Assembly: GCA_009193035.1 (NCBI GenBank)
Contig: SWDT01000112.1
Location: 33,900-97,899 of the forward strand
DNA length: 64,000 nucleotides
Source: Halicephalobus mephisto
Taxonomy: Eukaryota > Nematoda > Chromadorea > Rhabditida > Panagrolaimidae
Direction of reading: 5' to 3'
In this document: positions 22,268 through 31,996 of the stretch, piece by piece
Layout: each line of letters begins with the position of its first letter
Numbering within the stretch: position 1 is the stretch's first letter
Position numbers and translations under genes: made by a program
Notes under the pieces: model-generated
What the model was told of the DNA's origin: nothing
Database searches by the model: none
Seen by the model: the letters and a program-made list of their open reading frames with translations, nothing else

Positions 22268-23834
22268 ATGTTTGACGATCCCGGACGTAATTTCCCCGGG
22301 GATCTCCCGAACGCGACGTCGACCATGGATATTAAGAAATCACCGGATTCTATCGGTGATATGACAATGGCTGCTGATCGTCTTCAGTACTATGAAAATT
22401 TGCGTCGTCAAGAAAACCAGATGGCCGGTAAAGGTGATTCAGATGCTACGGAGAAACAAGACTACTGTTATGGAGCTAATATTCGCGAGGATAACGTCAA
22501 GGGGCCTGACAACTGGTATTTCCGTGATCATGACGACAGGGATTTTCCCAGTTGTTTCGTCAAGCCGGTTTTCGGCGGCCATATGGTACGTGGATATCCG
22601 GAATCTGATCAAACTGGCCCCAAGTCCCAATTGCCACGAGTACCTAAGCAACTTGGATCGAATTATCAGTTGCCGCAAAAACCCAAGCAATCTGGCCCGA
22701 AGTACCAGCCGCCGAAGTATTCGTATTCTAATCTTGAACGACCAAAGAAGATTGGTGATCAGGTTCTAATTTTCCCGCCTCCAAAACCGACAGATCGACG
22801 TGACTATATTCATGACGAACGGGCAAAGAAAGCTAGTGGTCCGCTACCCCTTTTTCCATTTGTACGGAACTTCCACATCAGTGACGAGCCTCGTTATGAT
22901 CGACCAAAGACGGTAAATGACCTGCCGTTCACCAGAAGCTGGCACGGTCATTCTGAACGGCCCAGGAATTGTAATGGTCTGATGCCTCTGTTCCCTACTC
23001 CTGAACATCACAACTACAATATGGAGCTTCATTATGAGCGATCGAGGAAGGCGGATGATCAGTCGTCGACTAGAAGCTGGCAGAGTCATTCTGAACGGCC
23101 GAAGAAAATTAGTGATCAGCTACTTGTTTTTCCGTCTCCTAAACGCGAATCTGCCAAGAATGAGAAGCACCGTTCCAAAAAACCCAAGAAAGTCAGCGAC
23201 CAGCTGTTGGTGTACTCGTCTTCAGAGTCCGATGTCGGTGACGGTAAGAAATCTCATTCTAGACATTCAAGGAAGCGTAGCCATAAATCCGACGAGGACG
23301 AATACTCCCGATCGAAACGATCAAAACAAGATTCCCAGAAAAGAAGCCGTTCGCATCATCGACGGAGTTACTCTTCATCCGATTCCGAATCCAGCGGTGA
23401 GAGACGTTCACGTTCTAAACGATCGAAGCGCAAATCTAATCCAGAAGGTTGTTGTGCTCATTGTGGCCATTGCCAGAAAGTTAACACGAAACCTAAGAAG
23501 GAACGAACTCCAGGCTACGACCACGACCGTGTTCCTGAACAGAACGGCTCTTCGAAGAATTGCTATTCCTTCCCTAATCCACCTCCTGGATTTCGAATCG
23601 ACGACAACTCCCGTCGTGAGCTCAATCAACCCCCCAACAGTTCGGGTCCTAGACCCAAGAAACCTAATAGAGCTCGCAAGGCTGCTTCCAGAGGCTTAAA
23701 TAAGAAAAATCAGGTGAAGTATCCTTCTGCAATTTGTACTAAGTTTTAAATTTCAGAATGCTCGTCAACGTAAGAATCTACAGAATCCTCGGAACAGAAA
23801 GTTGAATATGAATCGCTTCGGAATGAAACGCTGA
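22268..23834 (+). CDS. RS/RK-rich low-complexity nuclear-type protein
   Basis: Two exons, 22268-23713 and 23757-23834, encode 507 aa. The ATG lies 3 bp after a good acceptor (CTTCTTCAG), so I prefer it to the in-frame ATG at 22169; that acceptor probably receives a spliced leader. The middle part repeats a degenerate ERPKKISDQLLVFPSPK-like unit five to six times. It is followed by an Arg-Ser/Lys-rich tract (KRSKQDSQKRSRSHHRRSYS region), a Cys-rich knot CCAHCGHC and a basic Asn/Arg-rich tail that crosses the intron. Composition suggests a nuclear, RNA-associated protein of the SR-like type, but no RRM is present. No named family recognised. Confidence 0.8.
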
Positions 23835-23948
23835 TTTTATCTCTAAAGTTTTGAAAAAATTGTTACTCGCTGGTTTGTACACGTCAGTAAATCTATAAAT
23901 TTGTTATAGTTAATTCTGTCGAGATTTAAAAACCGTGTTTATTGGGAA

Positions 23949-24836
23949 TCAGAGCAATACAACGGGATTCGAGTCAAATAACCGAGGATTTTTGGGATAT
24001 TTGTCTTCGATTTTTTTTCTTTTTCTTTGAATATTTTCATCTGACTTGAATTCGACATGGATGTAGTCCTTGTCATCATAGGTGTCGTCGTGAGAAGGCC
24101 TACAGTAGAAATACAATTCTTTTAACGGAGTTTTTCGAAACGAAAACCAATCATTTAGGATTTTTTTAAGTTCGTCCACAGGAATCGGATCAGATCCGAA
24201 AAAATCCATCCTTATATATAGTCTTTCGACGTTATTCAAAGATTCTAGAAAATTCTTAAATCCTCTGAAAATTTTTAAATTGTCCGAAATGAAAGAAAGA
24301 ATAAAAGTAGCGGTTTTGACTCCGGGATATAGTTGATCCAAGCCTTGTTGTAAATTCTCAGTTTCATGTTCGATTAAGAAATGATCATAATTCTTCGGGA
24401 TTCTACAGTATAGACCAGGATTGTTTGCAGGATTGTACTTGAGTAGATGGACGTTCAAAAAAGGATAAAATTTCTCCGGAATTTTCGACAAATCGATATA
24501 TAATTTTCCATTTTGAGCGACTCCTTGTTTGGAATTTCCGTTCTGGAGATACTCAACTTCTAATCCGCAATGTTTCATAGATAAAATGTAAAATTTCTTG
24601 CACGTGAAGGATAGTATCCGGCGCGACAAACTTGGTAAAAGTTCCACCAGTCTGTCAGTCACTATCGAAGGAACTTTGTTGATTTCGAAACCTTGATTCT
24701 GCTTCCTTCTTATCTTCTGTGGATAGTCTTTTCTGTAGCGGAAATCGGAATAATCAAAAATACAATCCAAAGGAGAAACCGAATTTTGAGCGAAATCCAA
24801 ATTTACCCGGAATTTTGAGATCCAGCCAACATCCAT
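23949..24836 (-). CDS. F-box-like protein, nematode type
   Basis: A single 295-codon frame whose ATG directly follows an acceptor (GGTTTCAG|ATG). Residues ~50-85 (KVPSIVTDRLVELLPSLS, then SFTCKKFYILSMKHC) fit the F-box pattern of nematode FBX proteins. The C-terminal half, with VERLYIRMDFF and PLKELYFYC, resembles F-box-associated leucine-rich/FTH-type regions. Such proteins usually act as SCF ubiquitin-ligase adaptors and form large fast-evolving families in nematodes. It is convergent with the RS-rich gene, 114 bp between stops. The assignment rests on pattern only. Confidence 0.65.
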   Translation of the reverse strand: MDVGWISKFRVNLDFAQNSVSPLDCIFDYSDFRYRKDYPQKIRRKQNQGFEINKVPSIVTDRLVELLPSLSRRILSFTCKKFYILSMKHCGLEVEYLQNGNSKQGVAQNGKLYIDLSKIPEKFYPFLNVHLLKYNPANNPGLYCRIPKNYDHFLIEHETENLQQGLDQLYPGVKTATFILSFISDNLKIFRGFKNFLESLNNVERLYIRMDFFGSDPIPVDELKKILNDWFSFRKTPLKELYFYCRPSHDDTYDDKDYIHVEFKSDENIQRKRKKIEDKYPKNPRLFDSNPVVLL

Positions 24837-24839
24837 CTG

Positions 24840-25600
24840 AAACCACGTTGTTTAAACCAAAAAAATGAAAACAAAAAATAAATACAAATATAAAAATTTT
24901 AAAAATTACCTGGAAAAAGATTAAAATTCATATATCGAAAGACTACATTCCAGTTTCGTTGACAGTGCGCGATTAGCAAGTGACCAGTTTTTCCATTTTT
25001 TCAGTCGAAGTTTAGTCGCACTTTGCCAACATCCGAAGCGCTTCAATCCTACTTTTGTGAATGAAATTTTCTGACAATTTCGCAAATTTATTGCATTTTT
25101 TTAATTTTAAAAATTACAGTATTATAAAAAGTAAAAAATCAATTTTATTAAAAAATCATCTTTGGAAATTTTTTATAAAAACCAAAAATTACGAAATTGT
25201 CTCTAAAAAATCCTAAAATCTTCAGTTTCAGATTCTGATTCCAAAAATTTCCGCTGTATTTTAAAATTTATGAAATTTCAAAAAGTTCCAAAGACATTTT
25301 CAATTTTTTAATCAAATTTCGGAATTTTTTATTGGATTATGGAAGATTTCAAAAAATCCTAGAAATTTCCAGAATTCTAAACTTTCTAGAATCCTTAATT
25401 GGATTCCAGAATCTTTATTTTGATTCTTAAAATCCTCAATTCTTCAAGATTCAAAAATTTTCCAAACTTCAAAAATCTCAAAATCCTTTATTTCAAGCAC
25501 TTTAAAAATCATTTTCCCGATTTCTAATCTACAAAATCCAAATAACGATTTTTCTATTCTACTGACAAATATTTGATTTTTTATTGTAATTGGACATTTT
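24840..25600. other. intergenic, nothing recognised
   Basis: 24950-25040 is mixed composition and may be the promoter of the F-box-like gene. From 25060 on it is AT-rich with scattered TTCCAGAATTC and TTTCTAGAATCC strings, no exon. Confidence 0.4.
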
Positions 25601-25607
25601 CCTAGAT

Positions 25608-25897
25608 TTAGTTTCCGATGGGCGTGTGGACAACTTCATCAATGTTTAATTCTGAAAATTCTTCAATTAACATTAAAATTTAAAAAAAAAGAACTTACTG
25701 ATCATGTTCTTCATGGCTTCAGAGACGTTCGCAATGGACAAAGTGAGATTGGATTTGGATCTCTGGAAGATGGGCTGAGGGATGAACATCGGGGTTGTCG
25801 TTGTAGGTGCTCTGGAGGCTTCAGAATCCTTCTTCATTCTGGCTTCTCCGACTAAACGAGCGTGATAAGGATTACAGGTCATTGGAAACGATGACAT
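25608..25897 (-). CDS. small conserved-looking protein, 80 aa
   Basis: Coding exons 25897-25699 and 25651-25608 join in phase to give about 80 aa, starting MSSFPMTCNPYHARLVGEA and ending DEVVHTPIGN. An upstream piece at about 26130-26081 has an acceptor (TTCTTCAAAG) and a strong GTAAGT donor and no ATG. It is probably a non-coding 5' exon, though in one frame it could extend the protein. No transmembrane segment; Thr/Pro-rich middle. It lies just downstream of the next small gene on the same strand, so an operon is possible. Function unknown. Confidence 0.6.
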
Positions 25898-26143
25898 TCT
25901 AAAAAGTTATAAATAAATGAAAATCTGTATAAAGTAATTTTTAAAAATTTACATATAAATTTCAAACATTTTTATAAAAACACTTTAGAAAGTTGATATA
26001 TGGAATTTTGAATATTTTATATGGGAACTTTTTGGGAAAGTTGATATATGGAATTTTGAATATTTTTATAAAAACTTACTTTGAACGAGTTGAAGGCTTT
26101 CTCCGAGGTGAGACTTGTCACCTCAGAAGACTTTGAAGAAAAA

Positions 26144-26452
26144 TTAACTCTTTAGACCTGCGTAAGAGCAGCGAATTTCGAGTTCACAGATGGAAAAGCA
26201 GACGAGGCTATTTCTGATCCACTCCTTCCAAGCCTGGTTCCTCAGGACAACGAGAGCAGCGATCGCGAGAGCTGATTGGACTTTGTGGAGTTTCTGGATG
26301 AGTGCAATTTTCTCCGCACGATCTAGAAGAGAATCCACTTCTATGGGGACTTGTTTGTCTTCGATTTCAATTGGTAGAAGATTCTGGAGATTGTTTGAGG
26401 ATAGCTTGCGGACAGAAGGGATTAGATCTTCGCCGTTAGCAACGCTTAGCAT
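26144..26452 (-). CDS. small helical protein, 102 aa, unknown
   Basis: A single frame from MLSVANGEDLIPSV to a stop after SYAGLKS. Residues 45-75 (DRAEKIALIQKLHKVQS, then ALAIAALVVL) look helical with one hydrophobic stretch, which could be a single membrane anchor. A GCAG|GTCTAA site just before the stop could splice onward but leads to early stops in two of three frames, so I end it here. Same strand and 15-60 bp upstream of the 5' exon of the next gene, an arrangement seen in nematode operons. Not recognised. Confidence 0.5.
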   Translation of the reverse strand: MLSVANGEDLIPSVRKLSSNNLQNLLPIEIEDKQVPIEVDSLLDRAEKIALIQKLHKVQSALAIAALVVLRNQAWKEWIRNSLVCFSICELEIRCSYAGLKS

Positions 26453-26503
26453 AGTAGAGTTCAGAAATTAATAAATAATTCCATTCAGCTGTAAAAAGCC
26501 AAA

Positions 26504-26769
26504 ATGGATGAAACGTAAGATTCAAAATGAGAGTTTTCTGAAATTTAAAAATTAATCAATCCAAAACAGAATCAAAACCCGAAACTAAAACCAGACTGAA
26601 GCTCTGGTCTTCTTTGATCGTTTATATGGTCGGGGGAATTCCTGGGCGGAGTCAAAGTGGAATTAAGTGCACGTGCCCTAGGGATGTCACGGAACGGGAA
26701 GTCAACTCTCGCCGCGAAACGAAGACAAAAACAATATTATTTAAAAATTGGAGCAAAATTCTCGGGTAA
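26504..26769 (+). CDS. possible small spliced gene (61 aa), uncertain
   Basis: ATG at 26504 with only 11 coding bases, a good donor (GTAAGA), and an acceptor CCAG at 26594. The joined frame runs to a stop at 26769 and contains LKLWSSLIVYMVGGIPG, a possible membrane segment near the N-terminus. It starts 51 bp from the divergent small gene. The C-terminal part overlaps a repeated CTCGCCGCGAAA block, which weakens the case. Confidence 0.25.
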
Positions 26770-27110
26770 AGTTTATCTAAGAAGAAAATTAACTCCCACC
26801 GCGAAAAGTCCTGAGAACTATTATAGGTTGGTTAATTTATTATTTTCAGTAAAAGTTACCCAAGAGAGAAATTAACTCGTACCGAAAAAGTCCCTAATAC
26901 CCGCGGTAAAATTAATTTTTAATTATTTTGAGTGAAATTTTAGGCAAAAGTGATCTAAGAACAAAGTAAAATGAATTTTCGTTGCGGAAATTCCTAAAAA
27001 ACCACGACAGGTCGACAGTGCGAGTGGAATCTCGCGCGGGAGCAATTTTAGGAGTGCCAAGTCGACTCTCGCCGCGAAAATCCCTGATGACCATAACTCG
27101 CTCGCCGATC
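26690..27110. repeat. diverged ~100-bp repeat with AACTCTCGCCGCGAAA
   Basis: Four spaced copies: GTCAACTCTCGCCGCGAAA near 26700, TTAACTCCCACCGCGAAAAG near 26790, TTAACTCGTACCGAAAAAGT near 26872 and GTCGACTCTCGCCGCGAAAA near 27060. Intervening sequence is also similar (AAATTNTNGGNAAAAGT). Confidence 0.6.
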
Positions 27111-27299
27111 ACTGCGCATAGAATTTCGTGCAATTACAAAATACCTAGTGATATATGAATTTCCTTTGTTTTACTGTATTGTGTTAGGTTTTTCCTTTTT
27201 TATTATATTGCTATCGTAAAACGCGTTTATTTTTAAACAAATTCGCAATTAAAAAGTACCTAAAATATTAGTAATAAACATGACTATTTTTTAGTTGAT

Positions 27300-27830
27300 C
27301 GGAAAAACAAACTGATTTTTATATTTTTGATGGTTCTATGAATCTAGAGACTATACAACAGTTTCTTTCTCGAAGAAATCGTTTCTACGGAGAATTTCTA
27401 CTCGTGTTTGTTTTGGAATTTTTCATTTTTTAAATTACTTGATTAATATTTCAGGCCGATCCAGTTGCTGTAAAGACTCATACAAACAAAAATGTAAACT
27501 ATTACGAAATAAAAAGAGGAAATACCGTAAGTGGATAACTATCACAGACCATTTTTCCGTTTTTAGGTGAATCATTGGTTACTTGATCGATATTTTAGGC
27601 CAATCCGGTTGTCGTAAATACTCATCTAAAAACGAAGGAATAAACTATTGAGATATAGGAAAGAAACCCCGCAGGGAGGCAACTACCACATAGGACATTT
27701 TTAGGCTGACTATCGAAGGAAACAAAATGGCTGTTTTAGACTTTTGGAAGTTCTATGAATCTAGAGCTGTTTACGATGAAAAACGATCGTAAATCAACTG
27801 CCTGTCCGTGGACGGGATTCCCCGATTAAT
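27300..27830 (+). repeat. duplicated block containing an exon-like sequence
   Basis: A candidate exon at 27455-27526 (TTTCAG acceptor, ACC|GTAAGT donor) is open for 24 codons (ADPVAVKTHTNKN...). A second copy starts at 27599 (ANPVVVNTHLKTKE) but soon hits a stop. The flanks are also duplicated: GGTTCTATGAATCTAGAGACT near 27331 and AGTTCTATGAATCTAGAGCT near 27749. It looks like a tandem duplication of a former exon-bearing segment; no start codon or further exon was found. Confidence 0.4.
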
Positions 27831-27834
27831 TGAT

Positions 27835-28200
27835 CAAGTAACAGTAGTTCGATTGTTTCGAAGATCAAATTTAGAATTCCGGCCAGAATATCCTCAGTTC
27901 CCAACATTATTTTAGACTTACTGACGTAGGAGTATTGTTTTGTCAAAACCAGAGTTGATGGATGGGTCTTTTTATTGTTTTTGAAGTAGTAGAACGCAAA
28001 TCAATTTTATTTTCGGGGATGCGATACGGAACTCCAAGGGTAGAGATCATTAATAAAATCTAAATGACCAAGTTGTGGGGTTTGTTTTGGAGTATGAGTA
28101 ATAGGGGTGATTTTTTATTCGAAATATTTAAAAAATAAACGAATATCATTTTAATGCAAAATTCTGCGAATGTAATTTTCACTCAAAACTAAGAAGTTTT
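27835..28200. other. intergenic, nothing recognised
   Basis: Mixed-composition DNA without repeats I can define and without exon-like frames. Confidence 0.4.
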
Positions 28201-28970
28201 TAGATTTCTTGGTCTCGAGTGGAAATTTTGCAAAATTGCATATATTCAATTTCTGTTTAAGATTCATGGAAGTTTTTAAAAATTGCTTTTTTTTCGTTTT
28301 TTATGAGAATTTTACGGAAAACCATCAACGTAACCTCCATCTAGAATCAAATCTTTAAAAATACTTCTACGGTCCCAATTGGAAACTACGTACTTGTTCA
28401 ACGTCTATGTAAACCGGATGCAGTCTTTTAAAAACTATTTTTTCGTGATTTTTATGGAAATCATATGATGAATCACATGGACGTGATTTCCATTCAAGAT
28501 TCAGAAAAAGTTGTTAAGAAATCAACCCCTCCGACCTTGACTGGAAACGGTGTATGTTTAATTTCCATCTAAAACGAGGAAGTTCCTTTCAGAAATACTT
28601 TTTTCATAATCTTCGATGGAAATCATGTGAAAAATCACGTAGAATTCCTGTTTAAAATTAAATGAACAATTTTCAAAGAATATTTTCATGGTCCTAAGTG
28701 GAAATCAGAGGAAATTTTATAGAAATGATTTCCACTCAGGACCAAGTAGGGAATTCTTTAAAAACATTTTAATGGTCCTGAGTGGAAATCCGAGGGAATT
28801 TTATAGAAATGATTTCCACTCAGGACCAAATAAAAAACTTTAAAAAACATTTTCATGGTCCTAAGTGGAAATTCGAGGGAATTTTATAGAAATGATTTCC
28901 ACTCAGGACCAAGTAGGGAATTTTTTAAAAACATTTTCATGGTCTTGAGTGGAAATCGTAACCACATGAT
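28200..28970. repeat. GGTCCTGAGTGGAAATC minisatellite with hairpin units
   Basis: The last part (28690-28960) has three and a half near-identical ~84-bp units. Each begins ATGGTCCTAAGTGGAAATC and carries GATTTCCACTCAGGACC about 40 bp later, its inverted partner (17 bp with one or two mismatches). Earlier diverged half-units at about 28211, 28371 and 28533 have GGTCTCGAGTGGAAAT-like strings. Confidence 0.9.
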
Positions 28971-28974
28971 TTTG

Positions 28975-29298
28975 CACATTATCGAATGACGTTTGTAAAT
29001 TTTACAGTCAAAATCGATACTGACAGAAGTTTGAGTAATCGACATAAAAAGTGATCTTTGTTATTTTAAAAGTATTTCGTAATTGTTTTTTAAATCTCGG
29101 GATTCCCTACATTGACAAACCATCGTCTGACTAAATTCAATGATCTGTAATCAAGTAAGCACAGAATTGAACCACCTATTTTGTGTTCTGAAAGTTTTTC
29201 AAAGTCAATGATGATATTTACGTTCAAATGTGTACGTAATCAACCACATCATCAACATTCAAAGTCCCTAGAGTTTTTGTCTTGAGATCGTAAATTAT
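28975..29298. other. intergenic, nothing recognised
   Basis: No exon, repeat unit or RNA fold could be supported here. Confidence 0.4.
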
Positions 29299-29489
29299 CT
29301 ACCTCTTCGTTGAAACGGAAAATATCGATCCATTACCCGTTGCTAAGGCATGATTTTCATCTGTTTGAGAAGAAAGATTGCATGGACTTTGATCAAGGGT
29401 AGCAGAATGACCTGGAAAGTGCGCAGGTACACTGTTGGGAGAATGTTCAAAAGTAGTAGAAGATTTTCCTTGAAAAGAAGTGCAAGAGT
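29299..29489 (-). CDS. possible terminal exon, Ser/Thr/Pro-rich, unknown
   Basis: On the minus strand an acceptor-like ACTAG at 29490 is followed by 63 open codons including stop. The composition (SCTSFQGKSSTTFEHSPNS, then VPAHFPGHSATLDQSPC) differs from the flanks and has no repeat structure. No partner exon found in the purine-rich repeat to its right. Could be the end of a low-complexity protein gene or chance. Confidence 0.25.
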
Positions 29490-29569
29490 CTAGTTATCAA
29501 TAATAAAGAAATTAAGGGCAAAGAAAGAATTTAAAAGTAGAAAAAACAATAGATCAAAGAAAGAAAAAG

Positions 29570-30070
29570 GAGAAAAAGTTATTTCGTAATCAGAAAAGAA
29601 AGAGAACAAGGTTTCAGGAGAGAACGAGAGAAGGAGGAGAGGAAGTATTTCATTATCAGACAGAGAGAGAGGACGGAGTATTCGGCAATCAGAGAAAGAG
29701 AGGAAAGAGAGTATTTCGCAATCAGAGAGCGAGAGAAAGAAAAGAGAGAGTATTTCGTAATCACAGAAAGAAGAAGAAATATTTCATAATTAGAGAGAGA
29801 ACAGAGTCACAATAACCAGAGCGAGAGTGATTATTTGATCTAATGATCAGTGCAAGAGAAGAAGGATTTGAATGGCCAGAGTGAGGAAAAAGACCAGTGC
29901 GAGAGGAAGAAAGGTATCCAAAATAAGAGTGAGAAAGAAAAGTACGATGACCAGGGCGAGAGAGAACAGTTAACACCATGTCTGGAACAAAAAAGACAGC
30001 TTTCAAAAACCAGAGCGAAATAAAACAGTTAACCAGTGACCAGGGCGAGGAAAAAAGGGCTAATCAATGG
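29570..30070. repeat. purine-rich GAGAGAAAG tract and CCAGNGCGAGAG repeat
   Basis: 29570-29810 is a nearly pure A/G strand with GAGAGAAAGAGA blocks spaced by TATTTCGTAATCAGA. 29810-30070 has a ~26-bp imperfect unit AATGACCAGTGCGAGAGAAG. The minus-strand open frames here are by-products. Confidence 0.75.
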
Positions 30071-30331
30071 CCAGTTTTTCATTTTTGTCTGTCCTATTGA
30101 ACTGTTTTTCCTTTTTTTCGTATTTTTTTAAAATTTTTATTTTTTTTTAAATTTATTTTGTTTATTAAAAAAATAAAATTTTCAGAAAATTAATTTTTTG
30201 CAAAATTGTCCAAATTAGACTTAATTAATCATTTTTTATTTTCTTACGTCCTATACGCGACCTTAAAAATTTTACGTGAAAATTTAAAATTTTCTATCGA
30301 CAAAAAACAAAATTTAAAATTTGCAGTAAAA

Positions 30332-31349
30332 ATGGAAAAAAAATTTGAAATAAAAGAACTTCGAGAAAACGACATGGAACACGTCCGGATGATGATTCAA
30401 GAACTTGCTGATTTTGAAAAAATGCCAAAAGGACCAAAATTATCCGTTCAAAAATTAAAAGAAGATTTTAAAAATAATTTTTTTTTTGGATTTATTGCTT
30501 TTTCAAACAATGAGCCTGCGGGGATGGGACTTTGTTACTTGCCTTACTCTACCTGGGAAGGGGTCTTCTTGCACCTGGAGGACCTCTATGTCCGACCTGA
30601 ATTCAGAGAAAACGGTCTCGGAAGGAAAATCATCGCTGCTGTTTGCAAAGTTTGTAAAATTTCATATTTCTTAAAAATTTTAGTTTTATTTTTCTTTAAA
30701 AACTTAATTTTTATATATTTTTTCAAATTTTTACTTTTATACTTTTTTAAAATTAAAATTTTTATTTTTTTTAAATTTTGATTTTTATTTTTTTTTAAGT
30801 TTTTTTCCATATTTCTTTAAAAAATTAAAAATTTTAGTTTTATTTTTCTTTAAAAACTTAATTTTTATATTTTTTTAAAATTTAATTTTCATTTTTTTTT
30901 TAATTTTTACTTTTATACTTTTTTAAAATTAAAATTTTTATTTTTATTTTTTTTTTAATTTTTATTTTTATATTTCTTTAAAAAATTAAAAATTTTACAT
31001 TTTTTAATTTTTATTTTTATATTTCTTTAAAAAATTAAAAATTTTACATTTTTTAATTTTGATTTTTTTTTAATTTTAAGATTTTATGTTCATTAAAAAT
31101 GAAAAACTTTATTAAAGAATTTGGAAATTTTATTTTTGTATAGAAATTTTTTATTTTTATATTTATTGATAATTTTAGGAAGCTCAAAAAAGAAATTACA
31201 AAAGGGTCCAGTGGAATGTCCTGAATTGGAATCCGGCCAGATCCTTCTACCGGAAATTAGGGGCCGAGGATATCTCCGAATCCGAAGGCTGGCTCACTTA
31301 CAGATTGGGCACTCAACAAATAGCCAACATCGCTTCTGAAGCCGAATAA
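30332..31349 (+). CDS. GNAT acetyltransferase, diamine/thialysine N-acetyltransferase (SSAT) family
   Basis: Exons 30332-30649 and 31179-31349 give 162 aa. The start follows a TTTGCAG acceptor by 5 bp, fitting trans-splicing. Family marks: DFEKMPKGPKLS near residue 30, the WEGVFLHLEDLYVRPEFR block, the acetyl-CoA loop RENGLGRKI at about 90-98, and VQWNVLNWNPARSFYRKLGA in exon 2. The nearest named relative is the C. elegans thialysine N-acetyltransferase D2023.4 and vertebrate SAT2/SAT1. It transfers acetyl from acetyl-CoA to amino groups of thialysine, polyamines or similar small amines in the cytosol. The 529-nt intron is almost pure A/T. Confidence 0.9.
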
Positions 31350-31996
31350 TAAATTTTTTTTATCATGTCTAATAATTAGACTCAATAAACTTGTTGAAAT
31401 AATACTGTAGAAAAAACCAAAAATTATTTTTCCAAAATTGTCTAGAGAGGAATTTTTAAGATTACTGTAGAAAAATCAATTTCATAAAAATATGCAAAAA
31501 TTCATTATTTTTTAAAATAACTTTTTTGTAAATTTTAAAAATTACATTACTGTAAAAAATTATCTCGAGAGAAATTTCTAGAATTACTGTAGAAAAATCA
31601 ATTTCATAAGAATGTGCAAAAATTCATTATTTTTTAAAAAACTTTTTTGTGAATTTTAAAATTTTAAAATTTTAAAAACCACATTACTGTAAAAATTAAA
31701 AAATTTTTAAAGAATCGTCTCGAGAGGAATATTTGTAATTTTATAGAATTTTCTAAAATATTCATAAAAAATAAAAAACGAGTTTATTTCGCAATCAATC
31801 ACCAAGTTTATTGTTTTTTTTGCTTTCATTTTGTTCAACGGTTCGAAAATTCCAAAAATAAAATATTTCTAAAAAAATTAAAAATAATTCAAGATAAATT
31901 TTGAAATTTTCTAAAATTCAAAAAAAAAACAAAAAATTATTCAACTTTAAAAATTTAGTATTTTATTCAAAAATCTTTAAAATTTTTGAATTATAT
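31350..31996. other. convergent intergenic region, AT-rich
   Basis: Between two stop codons. Contains two diverged ~115-bp copies with GAGAGGAATTTTTAAGATTA or GAGAGAAATTTCTAGAATTA followed by CTGTAGAAAAATCAATTTCAT. Otherwise homopolymer-rich; the only expected functions are poly(A) signals of the flanking genes. Confidence 0.5.

Noticed and set aside
22439..23699. Several frames overlapping the RS-rich gene on both strands
   Set aside because: Shadows of a repetitive, Arg-rich coding region; only the 22268 frame has a good acceptor, start and matching downstream exon.
29579..30006. Minus-strand Ser/Leu-rich frames
   Set aside because: Produced by the purine-rich tract and the ~26-bp repeat on the plus strand.
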